Source of the DNA: Diphasiastrum complanatum
Lineage: Eukaryota > Streptophyta > Lycopodiopsida > Lycopodiales > Lycopodiaceae
Direction of reading: 5' to 3'
NCBI GenBank assembly: GCA_029204225.1
Contig: MU832108.1
Coordinates: forward strand, 22,852-86,851
Length of the DNA stretch: 64,000 nucleotides
The number at the start of each line of letters is the position of its first letter. The first letter of the stretch is position 1. Position numbers and translations under genes: made by a program. Below, one piece after another: positions 10,263-20,616 of the stretch. The notes under the pieces were generated by a model. The model saw only the letters and a program-made list of their open reading frames with translations, was not told the DNA's origin and ran no database searches.

Positions 10263-10830
10263 GTGTCCTTTATCAAGCGTTTTAAACCCTTTCGTTTGAT
10301 AGAGAGTCCTTTTGTCAAATTGAGTAACATCAAGATGGTAAAAGATGAACGTGTACGAGACTATATCGAGCAATTCAAATGCTTAAAAATTCAAGTACAA
10401 GAACAGCCCTCCGAACAGATGCTCATCATCTGGTCTTTAGTCGGCCTTCCAAGATGGATCAGAAGCAAGCTTAAATCCAATGATGAATATACGAGCCTAA
10501 AGTTAGTTATGTCTGATGCCATCAAGGAGGAAGATGAAGGATCAGATGTTGACGAATCCAGGGAAAGAAGAGCACCACGTGCTCCTGTCCATCAGTCGAA
10601 GCCGATTGAGGACACCAAGATCAGCTTTGGAGATTCCAGTTGGAGTTGCTTAACAAGCAACATCAGCTACAAATGGAGAAATTCACCAATGAGTTGAAAA
10701 CTACCCTGAAGTCTATCCAAAGCAGTATGTATGGTTAGCCAAACCCTGCACAGGTACCTTATAGACGAAAACCAATATGGTGCCCACAATGCCGGGCTAC
10801 GCACCCTGTTGATGGTTTGTCCTTCATATC
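10263..10830 (+). pseudogene. Ty3/gypsy gag, 5' part, plus strand
   Basis: An open frame of 144 codons starts at the junction with the minus-strand element. It contains the gag capsid signature KMVKDERVRDYIEQFKCLKIQ and LVGLPRWIRSKLKSNDE. Near 10610 the sense frame shifts and continues (QLELLNKQHQLQMEKF), passes one TAG, and ends in RKPIWCPQCRATHP, where the copia element at 10831 interrupts it. The continuation is at 17195-17500. It is a different gag from the minus-strand one beside it. Confidence 0.8.
10826..10830. other. Target site duplication ATATC, left copy
   Basis: ATATC directly precedes the 5' LTR and is repeated exactly at 17190-17194 after the 3' LTR. Five bp is the normal size for copia integration. 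Confidence 0.93.
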
Positions 10831-11512
10831 TGTTAAAAATTCACAATTCTAGCTTGACTAGTTTTGGTCATATGACTTGTAAATAGTTAGATGGTCATGA
10901 TGTGGCTTGTCACACGTGCCAAATAGCATAGGATTCCATTCATAAGGATGTTCTCAAGTAGACCTAAGTGTTATAACCTTTGGAATGAGTCCAAATTATG
11001 CTTAGATACAAGGGAGAAAAAATAGGAGCTATTTTTGGTAATTTTTGCATTGTTGAGGGATCTCCAAGATTCCAACCCTAACTTGGTAGGGATGAAAGAT
11101 CCACCAAAATTAGCATTAGGGATAGGTTTAGGGCTACTCATACCTGCCCAAAACCGTGATGGATCATGTATATATAGGTGATGATATCTCACCAAAATCA
11201 ATCAAGCAATTTCATGTTTTTTCTCTCATAATGGTGCAATTGCTCTCTATGTTCATAATTGTTTGAGTACTTGTGATTACTAATGATTATAGGATTGAAG
11301 GTAGGTCTGGTGTACAGTACTCAGATTGTGGGAGGCCGTACTTTCACACGTGTGAAGCCTTCTTCAAGGATTTGGGCCATTTAGTGAGGTTCAAGCATAG
11401 ATTTTTGATGGATTTTGATGGTTCAACTTGTGCTAATCTTATGAAATCATAATCTATTGTTTCCCTCATCATTTCAAGTGTTTTAGGATCCTTATGTGCT
11501 GTAATTTTTACA
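10831..11512 (+). repeat. 5' LTR of full-length copia
   Basis: Starts TGTTAAAAATT and ends AATTTTTACA, an inverted terminal pair. It contains a TATATATA box at 11169-11176 and two CACACGTG motifs, at 10911-10918 and inside the palindrome TTCACACGTGTGAA (11343-11356). Confidence 0.96.
11169..11176 (+). promoter_or_regulatory. Probable TATA box of copia LTR promoter
   Basis: TATATATA lies within the LTR with an identical copy at 16846-16853. It is the only strong TATA-like sequence in the LTR, so transcription probably starts some 25-35 bp downstream. Confidence 0.55.
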
Positions 11513-11525
11513 TGGTATCAGAGCC
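11513..11525 (+). other. Primer binding site, initiator tRNA-Met type
   Basis: TGGTATCAGAGCC immediately follows the 5' LTR. This is the standard plant copia site complementary to the 3' end of initiator tRNA-Met. Confidence 0.93.
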
Positions 11526-12323
11526 TAAAGGCTGAAATGAGCTAAATCCTTGGTTTTCATTCAATTTGATCACAAGTTTTGATCTAAATCTTGTGTAGAT
11601 TGGATCTTAGCATCTAGTATTGATTCTAGAACTCAAAGTGAGTCAAATACATTGGAGATTGGTGTTGTGTGACTTCATTTGCAGGTGTTTAGGTGTCTAA
11701 AACCAGAGGCAAAGTTGAATTCAATTCACATTACCAAGATAGCAAGTTTTGTTTGCTCCAAGCATTGATTTCTAAGCGAGTTTTGGAGGTGATTTCATAG
11801 AGGAGGCTTTCTAGCATTCAACGAGAGGGAAGGTCAGAGTTTTGGGGACTCTTCAAGGCTGTTCTAAGGTGTAGTAGGCACCTCCTAAAGTGATTTAGGT
11901 TCAGTCCAACCATTGCTTGACTTATGCACCAAATTAGATCAATTTTTCATCAATTTTGATCATTTTTTGCTTGTGATTGGATAGTAGATTGTGTTGCATC
12001 CTCATTAAGTTCCATTTAGATCTTTTACAAGTGATTTTGGAAGTATATTAGGTTGCTGAAATTCACTCTTGATCAGATCATTTGGAAGCTTTAATGTTCT
12101 TTATAGAAAGAGGGGCAATTCTACTAGTATTGTCTACTTCAATCAAGCAAGTGCATTGTTTCTAGTATTCTATGATTTGATTTTGTTAGATATCATTCTT
12201 AGATCTTTATAGGAAGTCTATTACTGATCTTTTCAGGTCCCTAAGAAGTGGGATAAGGTAGACCTTCAATCAAATCAATAGAAGTAACCTTCATTTGTGT
12301 CAAGTCCTTGATTAGGAGACTAG
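11526..12323 (+). other. Untranslated leader of full-length copia
   Basis: About 800 bp between primer site and gag start with no long frame. It is presumably leader RNA holding packaging and dimerisation signals; no specific structure was identified. Confidence 0.6.
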
Positions 12324-12932
12324 ATGGCATCTATAAATGCATATCTTTTGGATACTAATGAAAGGCTCAACAAAACTAACTATTCCATATGGAAAGTTAG
12401 AATGGAATCTATCATGATCATGCAAGATCTGATGGAAATTGTAAATGGTAAGGAGGGTGAACCTATTCATCCTCAAAAAAAAGCCAAATACATCAAGAGG
12501 TGCAATGTTGCACTACATTGCATAAAAATGAATGTTGCAAATGAACTCTTAAGAGAGGTAGGAGATTGCACTTCAGCTCAAGATGCTTGGGAGACTTTGC
12601 AAAAGGTCTATGAATCCAAGAACCAAACTAGAATGTTAGCTTTGAAGAATCAAATCTATAGAAGCTATCAAAAGAAAGGAGAGAGTGCACATACTTTTGT
12701 CCTAAGAGTAAAGGAATTGAACAAAGAGCTAGCCTTTATAGGTGACCCTATCAAAGATGAAGAGCTTGTTCAACTCATATTGAATGGACTAAGCTTTGAA
12801 TTTGACAATTTGGTTCAGGGATATGCAATTATGGGTAAGCTACCCATACTTGAAGAACTCCAAGGCACACTCATGGCCGAGGAATCAAGAAGGAGCCAAA
12901 TGCAAGAGAGGATGGAGAAATACTTACTGTAA
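12324..12932 (+). CDS. Copia gag (capsid part)
   Basis: A 202-codon frame starting MASINAYLLDTNERLNKTNY with the typical copia gag blocks SIWKVRMESIMIMQDLMEIV, ALHCIKMNVANELLREVGDC, AWETLQKVYESKNQ and LVQLILNGLSFEFDNLVQGY. The start fits the related gag at 28134 (MSPLGGYLLEANERLN). Codons are in the same frame as pol at 13284, so the original product was one gag-pol polyprotein. The stop at 12930-12932 is created by an inserted fragment, not by a natural gag end: the nucleocapsid part resumes in the same frame at about 13089 (AFITNENFHKHP). Confidence 0.9.
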   Translation: MASINAYLLDTNERLNKTNYSIWKVRMESIMIMQDLMEIVNGKEGEPIHPQKKAKYIKRCNVALHCIKMNVANELLREVGDCTSAQDAWETLQKVYESKNQTRMLALKNQIYRSYQKKGESAHTFVLRVKELNKELAFIGDPIKDEELVQLILNGLSFEFDNLVQGYAIMGKLPILEELQGTLMAEESRRSQMQERMEKYLL

Positions 12933-13085
12933 ATAGAAGCCAACCAGCTCTGATACCATGTGAAAAATACAGATCCTAAGTGGATCTAAGCTCCAAGATC
13001 ATTGGCTTGAATGCTTGCACTCCAAACTACATAAGCTAGGAATTGGCAACACATTCTATGCTACCTAGAATGCAAAGAACTTGAT
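12930..13085 (-). repeat. Reversed LTR-end/primer-site scrap inside copia gag
   Basis: The minus strand reads as the end of an LTR (CTGTATTTTTCACA), then TGGTATCAGAGC at 12947-12958, then about 20 bp of leader. This is an LTR/primer-site junction of another copia family in antisense within the gag frame. It introduces four in-frame stops. Both borders are approximate. Confidence 0.7.
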
Positions 13086-16000
13086 CAAAAAGCATTTATC
13101 ACAAATGAAAACTTCCACAAACATCCCATCCAAGGTGGATATGACCAAGCTCTCTTCACCAAAGGCAAAGGCAAGTCCAAAGGCAAAGGATCAACATTCA
13201 AGAAGTCTACAAAGCTTGAGGATCAAGAAGGACCCCCAAAGGCATCTCCATCAACCACCAAAGTCAAGAAGGACAAATCAAAGGTGAAGTGCTACTATTG
13301 TAGCAAGATGGGGCATTATGCCTCGGAATGCTTCAAGAGGAAGCAAGATCAAAGCCAAGCCAACATGAGCAAAGAGGAGGAGGAGGAGAGTTCACATGAG
13401 GACTCTCTCATGATGTCCATATTTTCTTCAACAAGCTTCAAAGGAGAAGATCCTTGGTGGATTGACTCGGGTGCTAGTTCACACATGACTAGTAAAAGGG
13501 AGTTTTTCTCTTCTCTCTTATCTTATGATGGACCTATAAAGTCTATCTATACAGCAAATGATGAAGCTTGTAAGATTGAAGGAGTTGGTAGCATTCCCCT
13601 TTTCTTAGGATCTTCCAAAAAGATCAACATAGAAGGTGTTTTGTACATTCCTACAATAACAAAGAATCTACTAAGTGTTGGCCAAATGGTAGACAATGGT
13701 TTCAATGTTGACTTTGCTTCAAATGAATGTTTCATCAAGAAGAAGGGTAAGATAGTGGCTAAGGGCACTAGACTTGGCAAACTTTATAAGCTGGATGCAT
13801 TTGTGGATACTAATGTTGTCATGTTGGCCGAGAAGAGCAAGATATCTACCTTTACTTTATGGCACAAAAGACTTGGACATGTCAACTCGGGTTCCATGGA
13901 GGCTATGATCAAGGAGGAGTATGCTTTAGGCCTACCAAGGTCTATTGGGAAGGAAGACAAGGTTTGTGAAGCTTGTGCCTTATCCAAGGCACATAAGAAG
14001 GTGTTTCCTAAATCCATCACAAAGTCATCTCATCCTCTTGAACTCATACACTCGGATGTGCACATTGCTAGCACCAAATCTAATGGAGGTTCATCCATGT
14101 TTTTAACCTTCATTGATGACTACTCAAGATATTGTTGGGTGTTCTTACTTTCCTTCAAGTCTCAAGTATTTGATACTTTTGTAAAGTTCAAGTTGTTTGT
14201 GGAAAAGCATCATAATCATAGCATCAAGATTCTTAGAAGTGACAATGGTGGAGAATTCATCTCCAATGAGTTCAAGGCCTTTTGTGAGGAGGAAGGGATC
14301 AAGAAAGAGACTTCTTGTCCTTACACTCCTCAACAAAATGGAGTTGCTGAAAGAAGGAATAGAACATTATGTGAATGTTCTAAGGCTTTAAGATTAGATG
14401 CTTGTTTGCCCAAATCCTTTTGGGGTGAGTCTCTTGTATGTGCAAACTACTTGATGAATAGGGTGTCTTGCAAAGCAATTGAAGGCAAAACTCCTTATGA
14501 GATGTTGTATGGAAAGAAACCCAATCTTAATCACTTGAAAGTTTTTGGGTGTATATGTTATGTGCATGTGCCATTGGAAACAAGAACCAAGGAGGATCCA
14601 TCTTCCACAAGAGGGATCATGCTTGGATATGCAAGCTCAAGCAAGGGCTACAAAGTCTATCTCCCATCCTTGAACAAATTTGTTGTTTCAAGGGATGTCA
14701 TCTTTGATGAACATCATATGCATATGCTTGAAGAAGGCTCAAGTGCTCCAACAATCAAGAAGAAGATGGCCGAGGAGCAAGATCTTGGTTTTGAGGAGGA
14801 GCTCATGGAGGAGCAAGCACCAAACCCACCTATCACACCAAGGAGATCTTCAAGGGCAAAAGTGGAGCCATCAAGGCTCACATATCAAGGAAAAGGACAG
14901 CAAGTTGAGGGTATCTCATCCACTTCTTATGCTTTATCTAGTTTTGAAGAACCATCTAATGTTGAAGATGCATTGAACTCCAAAGAATGGTATAAAGCTA
15001 TGTTGGATGAGTATGATGCCTTGATTGAGAATGAAACTTGGTTGCTTGTTGAGAGACCTCAAAGGAATGTAATAGGATGCAAGTGGGTCTTCAAGCTTAA
15101 GTTGAATGCAAATGGGAGTGTTAACAAACATAAAGCAAGATTAGTTGCAAAAGGTTATGCTCAAGAGAGAGGGATAGACTATGAGGAAACTTTTGCACCC
15201 GTGGCCAAGATGGTCACAATAAGACTAATCATTGCACTTGCATCACATTTTGGATGGATTCTATGTCAAATGGATGTCTCTAATGCTTTCTTGAATGGTT
15301 TTTTGGAAGAGGATATCTATATGGAGCAGCCACAAGGGTTCATCAAGCATGGAATGGAGAACAAAGTATGCCATCTCCAAAGAAGCATCTATGGCTTGAA
15401 GCAAGCCTCGAGATCTTGGAATTCAAGACTACATTGCTATCTTATTTCACTTTCTTTTGTTCAAAGTGAATATGATCCCACTCTTTACATTAAGTTTGAT
15501 GATGTTGGTATTGTACTTTTACTCATTTATGTAGATGACATCATCATTAGTGGAAATAGTGTTGATGGTATTGAAAAAATCAAGATAGATCTATCCTTAG
15601 AGTTCAAGATGGTAGATCTAGGGTGTCTTCACTTAATCTTAGGCATAGAAGTACTTAGAGGGTCTGATTTTATCTTTATAAGTCAAGTAAACTATGCTCA
15701 AAGTCTTTTGAAGAAGTTTAAGATGGAAGTATGCAAAAGTGTTGACACACCAATGGAGCAAGATGTAAAAGTGCCAAATGAAGATGATGAAAGATCCTTC
15801 ATGGACATCACTTTGTTTAGGCAACTTATAGGTTCCTTAATGTGGATCACTATAACTAGACCAGATCTTAGCTTTAGTGTATGTAGGTTGAGCCAATCCA
15901 TGCAAAAGCCATTGAATATCCATTGGAAAAAGGCTAAGAGGATTCTAAGATACATCTCGGGTACATTGGATTTTGGGATTCTATATAGAGGAGATGTGAT

Positions 16001-16493
16001 TAACCTTCATGCATTTAGTGATTCAGATTTTGCAGGGGACAAGAGGGATAGGAAATCAACAAGTGCCTATTCAACTTTCATAGGAGAAGGTGTGGTTTCA
16101 TGGCTTTCAAAAAAGCAAGAAACTATATCTCTATCTTCAACCGAGGCCGAGTACAAAGCTTTGACAACCACTACAAAGGAGGTACTTTGGATCAAGAGAT
16201 TATTGGTGGAACTAAAGATCATGGATTCAGAGGAGGCACCAATCATCTACAATGACAATATATCAGCCCAACACCTTGCATCTAACCCAATCTTCCATGC
16301 AAGATCTAAGCACATTGAGATATGCCATCACTTTGTGAGAGAAATGGTGCAAGCCAAGGAGATTGCTTTGGAGCATGTTCCAAGCAATGAATGTGTAGCT
16401 GATCTACTTACTAAACCACTTCAAAAGACACCTTTTATGAAGTTCAGATCATCACTTGGAGTGATTAGTAAAGCAATGATTGAACCAAGCTAG
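13086..16493 (+). CDS. Copia nucleocapsid-pol polyprotein
   Basis: The frame is open from the end of the inserted scrap to TAG at 16491-16493, 1069 codons after 13284. Domains in order: Lys/Ser-rich basic linker; zinc knuckle CYYCSKMGHYASEC; protease WIDSGASSHM (catalytic Asp at about residue 61 counted from 13284); GAG-pre-integrase HKRLGHVNSG; and integrase core with HSDVH, RSDNGGEF and NGVAERRNRTL. Reverse transcriptase follows with [22 protein letters not shown] and YVDDIIISG (about 15531), then RNase H with DSDFAGD, SSTEAEYKAL and NDNISAQHLA. Length and order are normal for plant copia pol. Catalytic motifs are all present, so the enzymes may be active, although the frame lacks its own start codon apart from internal Met codons. 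Confidence 0.95.
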   Translation, partial: QKAFITNENFHKHPIQGGYDQALFTKGKGKSKGKGSTFKKSTKLEDQEGPPKASPSTTKVKKDKSKVKCYYCSKMGHYASECFKRKQDQSQANMSKEEEEESSHEDSLMMSIFSSTSFKGEDPWWIDSGASSHMTSKREFFSSLLSYDGPIKSIYTANDEACKIEGVGSIPLFLGSSKKINIEGVLYIPTITKNLLSVGQMVDNGFNVDFASNECFIKKKGKIVAKGTRLGKLYKLDAFVDTNVVMLAEKSKISTFTLWHKRLGHVNSGSMEAMIKEEYALGLPRSIGKEDKVCEACALSKAHKKVFPKSITKSSHPLELIHSDVHIASTKSNGGSSMFLTFIDDYSRYCWVFLLSFKSQVFDTFVKFKLFVEKHHNHSIKILRSDNGGEFISNEFKAFCEEEGIKKETSCPYTPQQNGVAERRNRTLCECSKALRLDACLPKSFWGESLVCANYLMNRVSCKAIEGKTPYEMLYGKKPNLNHLKVFGCICYVHVPLETRTKEDPSSTRGIMLGYASSSKGYKVYLPSLNKFVVSRDVIFDEHHMHMLEEGSSAPTIKKKMAEEQDLGFEEELMEEQAPNPPITPRRSSRAKVEPSRLTYQGKGQQVEGISSTSYALSSFEEPSNVEDALNSKEWYKAMLDEYDALIENETWLLVERPQRNVIGCKWVFKLKLNANGSVNKHKARLVAKGYAQERGIDYEETFAPVAKMVTIRLIIALASHFGWILCQMDVSNAFLNGFLEEDIYMEQPQGFIKHGMENKVCHLQRSIYGLKQASRSWNSRLHCYLISLSFVQSEYDPTLYIKFDDVGIVLLLIYVDDIIISGNSVDGIEKIKIDLSLEFKMVDLGCLHLILGIEVLRGSDFIFISQVNYAQSLLKKFKMEVCKSVDTPMEQDVKVPNEDDERSFMDITLFRQLIGSLMWITITRPDLSFSVCRLSQSMQKPLNIHWKKAKRILRYISGTLDFGILYRGDVINLHAFSDSDFAGDKRDRKSTSAYSTFIGEGVVSWLSKKQETISLSSTEAEYKALTTTTKEVLWIKRLLVELKIMDSEEAPIIYNDNISAQHLASNPIFHARSKHIEICHHFVREMVQAKEIALEHVPSNECVADLLTKPLQKTPFMKFRSSLGVISKAMIEPS

Positions 16494-16494
16494 A

Positions 16495-16507
16495 TAGTGA
16501 GGAGGAG
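16495..16507 (+). other. Polypurine tract of copia
   Basis: A purine-rich stretch ending GAGGAGGAG abuts the 3' LTR start TGTTAAAAA. Confidence 0.8.
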
Positions 16508-17189
16508 TGTTAAAAATTCACAATTCTAGCTTGACTAGTTTTGGTCATATGACTTGTAAATAGTTAGATGGTCATGATGTGGCTTGTCACACGTGCCAAA
16601 TAGCATAGGATTCCATTCATAAGGATGTTCTCAAGTAGACCTAAGTGTTATAACCTTTGGAATGAGTCCAAATTATGCTTAGATACAAGGGAGAAAAAAT
16701 AGGAGCTATTTTTGGTAATTTTTGCATTGTTGAGGGATCTCCAAGATTCCAACCCTAACTTGGTAGGGATGAAAGATCCACCAAAATTAGCATTAGGGAT
16801 AGGTTTAGGGCTACTCATACCTTCCCAAAACCGTGATGGATCATGTATATATAGGTGATGATATCTCACCAAAATCAATCAAGCAATTTCATGTTTTTTC
16901 TCTCATAATGGTGCAATTGCTCTCTATGTTCATAATTGTTTGAGTACTTGTGATTACTAATGATTATAGGATTGAAGGTAGGTCTGGTGTACAGTACTCA
17001 GACTGTGGGAGGCCGTACTTTCACACGTGTGAAGCCTTCTTCAAGGATTTGGGCCATTTAGTGAGGTTCAAGCATAGATTTTTGATGGATTTTGATGGTT
17101 CAACTTGTGCTAATCTTATGAAATCATAATCTATTGTTTCCCTCATCATTTCAAGTGTTTTAGGATCCTTATTTGCTGTAATTTTTACA
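16508..17189 (+). repeat. 3' LTR of full-length copia
   Basis: Same length as the 5' copy (682 bp) with three visible substitutions. It is followed by the right copy of the target duplication, ATATC (17190-17194). Confidence 0.96.
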
Positions 17190-17194
17190 ATATC

Positions 17195-17500
17195 AGCCTA
17201 TCCAAGCACATACAGTCCAACAATATGAAGAACACCCGTCACAATCTTGACATTCCTTGACTTATCATGAATATCCACCTGAAAGTCCGGAACCATTAGC
17301 CATAAAAGATGGCTATGTCGTTATACAAGGGCCACTGAACAACAGATGTTTCATCTGTGGTGAAACCGGCCATTTCATGGTTGATTGGCAGTCAAGACCA
17401 AGTACCACGCCGAGTGTCCTGACTGTGTCAAAAAACACAGTTTCAAAGACTACCCAAAACAACCCAACAAGATCCTACCTCCTAACACGTCAGTTATGAA
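17195..17500 (+). pseudogene. Ty3/gypsy gag, 3' part, split off by the copia insertion
   Basis: Resumes the plus-strand gag broken at 10830. After a stop it encodes PPESPEPLAIKDGYVVIQGP and a zinc knuckle CFICGETGHFMVDW in which the final Cys is Trp. A second partial knuckle-like stretch (HAECPDCVKKHSF) follows in another frame. The knuckle defect and frameshifts show the host element was dead or decaying apart from the copia insertion. Confidence 0.78.
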
Positions 17501-19520
17501 TCACAATAGGATCCTCACGAGAACACCACACGAGCACCATAGCACCCAACCGCTCTATCTGTTGCTCACTCGAGGCGTTTCTTGCAAACTTCTACATTAC
17601 CATGCAATTCACCAACTCCATAATGCAAAAAGACACTAATATGAAATGAGTCCTTGTATGAGGAAACTGAAACCGATATTCCAGATAGAAATTCGGTTTT
17701 GAATCTCTTGCTTAGAGAGGTCCTCGGGACATAGTACCTCAACCATAATTGCATCTCAAGCTATATCTTACAACATCTACTATCAACGATGGTAGATTCA
17801 GTGTCACTATTCCTGCCTTGTTTTTGACAAGAGCTTATGAGAGTTCTTTCATTACTCTACAAGATCAATAGAAACATGAAATTGTCCAGGTGAATTATAC
17901 ATGTTGATGAATGACTTTTTGTTTGGCAAGTGCTCTACAACTTTCACTCTCTGTAACATTGGTATCTTCCTTGTTTATTTTTTGTCACTTTTTGATTTGG
18001 TAATTTCTTCTAATTGCATCTCTTTTTCTAGATTTGTTTTTAGTTCCTCAAGGATAGCCATTGAACATGAGACATCATGTGGCGTATCTCAAGAATAACT
18101 TGTCATTCCTCTATCAATCTTGAAATTACCTTATTCAGAGTTTCGGATTTTTGAGCATATTCCAAATCTGCGAAGTACAGATCACGTCAGAGTTGATTCT
18201 TGCATCTCATTGCCATATTAATATTCGAATCAACTACAGCAAGATCGAAACAAATTTAGTTAAAATTTGTTCAATCTTTAGTCCAATCACATGTTCAACG
18301 TGTTTTCAACTACGTGTTCCACACGCCAATCCAATCTTGAGCATGAACAGCTACCAACAACACATCCCCACCAACAAATTTTGGGGGGGAGAGAGAGTGG
18401 ATCTGCTTGGATCCACTGAAGCAGTTACACCACCGACAACAACATCAACAAGATCGACAACCAAGGTCACAAGTCAAATATGAAAATGACAAGGCTAAAG
18501 AAGACAGATGGGCAATCCAAAGAGACTCAACCTGAAGAAGTACCCTAGTCACGACAAAGATCCTTCAGAAAGAGAAACACAAGCATTGGAAAATCAGTCT
18601 CCTTCTTCAACCGGCCTCTTGCCATACTTCTGCGCCCATTCTCATGCCTATCGTCCACACCATCTACTGATGTCACCACCTCCACCCTACCTTCCATCTG
18701 TTTGTTTATCATCAGTTCACTGTTCTTCTGAGAAATCTCTAGCTTTTATAGTCTTATCGAAGCAGCTAAAAGATTATTGCAAGTGTCTTGCGGAGACTAA
18801 CTACCACCTATAATGGTTAATCAGCCAAATGAAGATCTAAGAAGCAGGTGAAGCAGCTAGAAGACATAATAAATTAAGCAAAGAAGCTGAGGAGGAAAGG
18901 ACAAATCTTAAGCAATAGTTGAGTCAGATCGATCTTGATCAAAAGAAACTCTCTAGAGAAAAGATATTTGAATCCCCTCTTATGAAGCCCAAAGAGATCC
19001 AAAAGGAATGGATCAAAAGAAAGAGCTACAGAAAAAGAAAGATGAAGACAACCTCCTCACCCAGCAAGTGGTGGTCAAAGCTTGACATTGCAAGGGTCCA
19101 AGGCTGCAACTGTAGAACTATCAGTTCTTTCACCCTTCCACCAAGCCTTCATCATGTTTCCTTACCATTACCAAACCGTCCACCCAAATATGTTCCTACC
19201 ACCAATTTTTTTATGATGAGCCCATTTCCTTGAGACTGAAATTCGAAGTTTGTGCAACCTGCAAGATGAAGGTTTTTCTTGAGACCAGAACTTCAACTGA
19301 GAGAAGAACCACGGAAACACCCAGAAGCAAATGGAGGATACAGACCTCCCAGATGTATATATAAAGATGAAACCATCAATGACAGATACAAGTGATAAAA
19401 GAAAAAGACACACTAGGAAAGCACTCGAGCATGCAGGCTGTGAAGCACTCATGCTAATGATTTTTGTTGTGTGTTTCTAGCTGTTTCCATTTCTATGTTC
19501 TTGTCTTAATAGTTATGGTT
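17501..19520. other. Probable continuation of decayed gypsy internal region, unassigned
   Basis: No RT or integrase motif is visible. Between 18830 and 19060 the plus strand encodes highly charged, helix-prone sequence (KLSKEAEEERTNLKQ, then Lys/Arg-rich), and 18390-18480 encodes a Thr-rich stretch. These pieces suggest coding origin but cannot be assigned. Confidence 0.3.
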
Positions 19521-20606
19521 TCTCCATTAGCATGCATCTTGAGCTTTTGAGCTAACCCCTCAGCTCTACCTCTCTCTTTCTCTCTTTTCCATCTTTCTCT
19601 TCTATTCTACCCTTCCCTTTCACCAACAATCATGATGAAGTTAGTTTAGGAAATTAGAGTTCGTGTGAGTAGTGTTAGTGGAGGTAGAGTTACATAAAAA
19701 GTAGGGAACTAACTAGATATTGTGCTTCAAAGAGCTAATGCCACTTAGAAAGATTTGATCACCTAGGAAGAGACAAACTCTCCACCAATAACAACACATA
19801 GTGAGCTTCTAGATCTTGCCCTCTACAAAGGAAGGAACTCCTAGAAAATTGGATCTCTCTCTACACATTTGCCATAGACACCTTAATGACTCTTTTCAAA
19901 CCTTACAGTCACTCAAACAAATTGAGTAGGATATAACAATGTGACTTGGATCTCAATCTCTTTTCTAGAACTCTCAATTTAAGCCAATCTATGTCAAATT
20001 CTACAAAAGATTTGAATAGATGCTCTATATGCACTAGAAACTAATAAAGGTTTCACTTGGAGGACAGATCCAAGGATGTTTTCTAGAAAATTGATGCTTC
20101 TAAACTTGACCCTATCACTCTTGAACAAATCTAGAGTGATGGTACAATGGATTACAATCTCTCACCTTGCATATCACTCCTTAATCTATGATTTTTAGCA
20201 AAATCTCTATCAACTTCAACATGCACTCAAAAAATCAGAGATGATCAATTAATGCACCTATTTCAAGCTTCAAATTTAATTTCTTGGCTGATCTAATCCA
20301 AGAACTAATCAAGGGATTAGATTCTCTATAGAAAATGCTTGATTTTCCACCAAAAATCTCTCAAATTGGGTGTGTGAGTCAAATTGTACAAAATTTTGAA
20401 TTTTCTCAGCCAAAACCGGAGCTGTACGGCCTCACACGTGTGAAAAGGGTTCCTACAGCCCACAACAAGATTTGGACCAAAAATTTTGAGGATAGCTATC
20501 AAATCCAACTCGCTACACAAAATTTGACTAGTTTCCAAAAAACTGCTAATTTTGGCTTTGATTTGGATTAAACCTATCAATTTCAACAAAAACTCTTGTA
20601 CTTGGA
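19521..20606 (-). other. Leader-like internal region of a minus-strand copia
   Basis: Lies just inside the primer site of the LTR at 20617-21446. No gag is recognisable. It contains TCACACGTGTGA at 20432-20443. Confidence 0.35.
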
Positions 20607-20616
20607 TCTGATACCA
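20607..20616 (-). other. Primer binding site, minus-strand copia
   Basis: The minus strand reads TGGTATCAGA directly after the LTR end GCACA. Initiator tRNA-Met type. Confidence 0.8.

Larger units (their letters stand above)
10831..17189 (+). mobile_element. Full-length young Ty1/copia retrotransposon
   Basis: A 6359-bp element bounded by two 682-bp LTRs and a 5-bp target duplication. By eye the LTRs differ at three positions only (near 11145, 11326 and 11495 and their 3' counterparts), so insertion was recent. It has an initiator-tRNA-Met primer site, a gag, a complete pol and a purine tract. It sits inside the gag of a plus-strand gypsy element, in the same orientation. The only major damage is a short foreign insertion near the end of gag (12930-13085), which breaks the single gag-pol frame. 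A source of gag in trans would be needed for it to move now. Confidence 0.95.
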
